NCBI GenBank assembly: GCA_013339765.2
Contig: CM023454.1
Coordinates: forward strand, 148,923,603-148,987,602
DNA from: Haemaphysalis longicornis
Taxonomy: Eukaryota > Arthropoda > Arachnida > Ixodida > Ixodidae
Reading direction: 5' to 3'
DNA: 64,000 bases
The position numbers and the translations under genes were made by a program. Each line of letters opens with the position of its first letter. Position 1 is the stretch's first letter. Below, piece after piece: positions 63,556 through 64,000 of the stretch. The notes below the pieces were generated by a model. It saw only the letters and a list, made by a program, of their open reading frames with translations. It made no database searches and had not been told where the DNA came from.

Positions 63556-64000
63556 TTAAACCCCGAACGGGGCACCTTGAGCAATCTTGGTGACGGTACT
63601 GGCGATACCGCGGACCCCGAGCCCCCATACTCTTGCTCTAATCTACCGTGGCTACGAGTTTTAAAGTGAAGGGCAGAAACCACAAACGGTGGCCGTCGGA
63701 GCCCAGGTCAAGCTCCGGCGGATGGGCTCCCTGTCTGTTTACCAGGCAGGGAGCTCCTGGACCTCTCTCGGTATCAGGGTAACCCGAGCGAAGGAAGTAC
63801 CCCAGTCCCCTGCTTCTATACTATGATATATGGCATTTTCTAACCCCCCCCCCAAACGTGATCGGCCCCTGCAAAGGGGCCGCACCGAAGTATCCTTTTC
63901 TCCTTTGTCTTCGATCTCCATTCCAAAGCCCGATAATTTCTCGTGGTTTTTGGTAATCGAATCCCTGGATAAATCAAAACCCGTCTCTTCCCAGTCTGTC
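63556..64000 (+). mobile_element. 5' end of an I-clade LINE (same family as LINE C), runs off the edge
   Basis: The 5' UTR (63556-63829) matches 38781-39058 in inverse orientation. It starts with a CCCCGAACGGGG palindrome, then caccttgagcaatcttgg and ggcgataccgcggaccccga. The ORF1 start follows. It is the plus-strand sister of LINE C. The first 57 codons are intact, so the rest could be a complete element outside the window. Confidence 0.88.
63830..64000 (+). CDS. I-clade LINE ORF1 (gag-like), partial at window end
   Basis: ATG 63830 (MAFSNPPPKRDRPLQRGR), open for 57 codons to the edge, with FLVIESLDKSKPVSSQSV at the end. The alignable start of LINE C ORF1 (MDKSKPPSKRDRSLKRGP) supports this ATG over the one at 63823, which meets a stop after six codons. 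It encodes the RNA-binding protein of the element; the zinc knuckles would lie beyond the window. No lesion is visible in this stretch. Confidence 0.8.
   Translation, partial: MAFSNPPPKRDRPLQRGRTEVSFSPLSSISIPKPDNFSWFLVIESLDKSKPVSSQSV

Noticed and set aside
1..64000. Bacterial operons, phage, restriction or CRISPR defence systems
   Set aside because: No such genes. Codon structure, splice sites, LINEs, SINEs and LTR elements all indicate an animal nuclear genome.

Overview
This is eukaryotic DNA from a repeat-dominated arthropod genome, most likely a hard tick. The pointers are a tRNA-derived SINE that looks like the tick SINE Ruka, RTE/BovB LINEs with (GAT)n tails, several LINE families whose ORF1 carries a baculovirus-FP-like domain, Penelope-like and BEL/Pao elements, and the virtual absence of host genes. 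The species call is inference from recalled families, not from a search. One 100-base run of N (63107-63206) marks a scaffold join.

Layout. 1-612: small direct and inverted repeats. 613-5931: a very large palindrome, two arms of about 2.35 kb carrying the same LINE 3' fragment, around a 627-bp spacer with a SINE remnant. 6689-7209: a 5'-truncated RTE copy with a perfect 9-bp target duplication, next to three degenerate copies of a ~265-bp tandem repeat (7219-7930). 9905-10235: a cluster of GGCC motifs. 11221-15995: a young LTR retrotransposon on the minus strand, with 841/842-bp LTRs, a tRNA-Lys-type primer site, a polypurine tract and a 4-bp target duplication, but no gag-pol (a LARD-like element).

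16096-39058 is a multi-level nest. LINE A (minus) is interrupted in its ORF1 by nearly full-length LINE B (plus, 19536-24080). Right of A lies I-clade LINE C (minus). C's ORF1 is split by a Penelope-like element (28417-37854), which is itself split by a Ty3/Gypsy element (31298-37270). Target duplications support the B, Penelope and Gypsy insertions. 39080-39870 is a TTAA-flanked inverted-repeat element. 40815-46880 is a decayed BEL/Pao element.

46881-64000 is more open. The only convincing host coding sequence is one exon of a glycosyltransferase family 92 (DUF23) protein at 50110-50519. Around it are LINE 3' fragments, a 144-bp MITE (55242-55385), a decayed but long RTE/BovB element (55490-58317), a tRNA-like segment, a TTAGG-like tract, a complete SINE with a 15-bp target duplication (61164-61428), and the 5' end of an apparently intact I-clade LINE running off the right edge (63556-64000).

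Almost every coding region is a transposon relic with frameshifts, stops or damaged catalytic motifs. Possibly functional are the glycosyltransferase exon, the non-coding LTR element at 11221 (if mobilised in trans) and the I-clade LINE at the right edge. Boundaries were read by eye. Element-level calls are firmer than exact ends, except where target duplications or LTR ends fix them.
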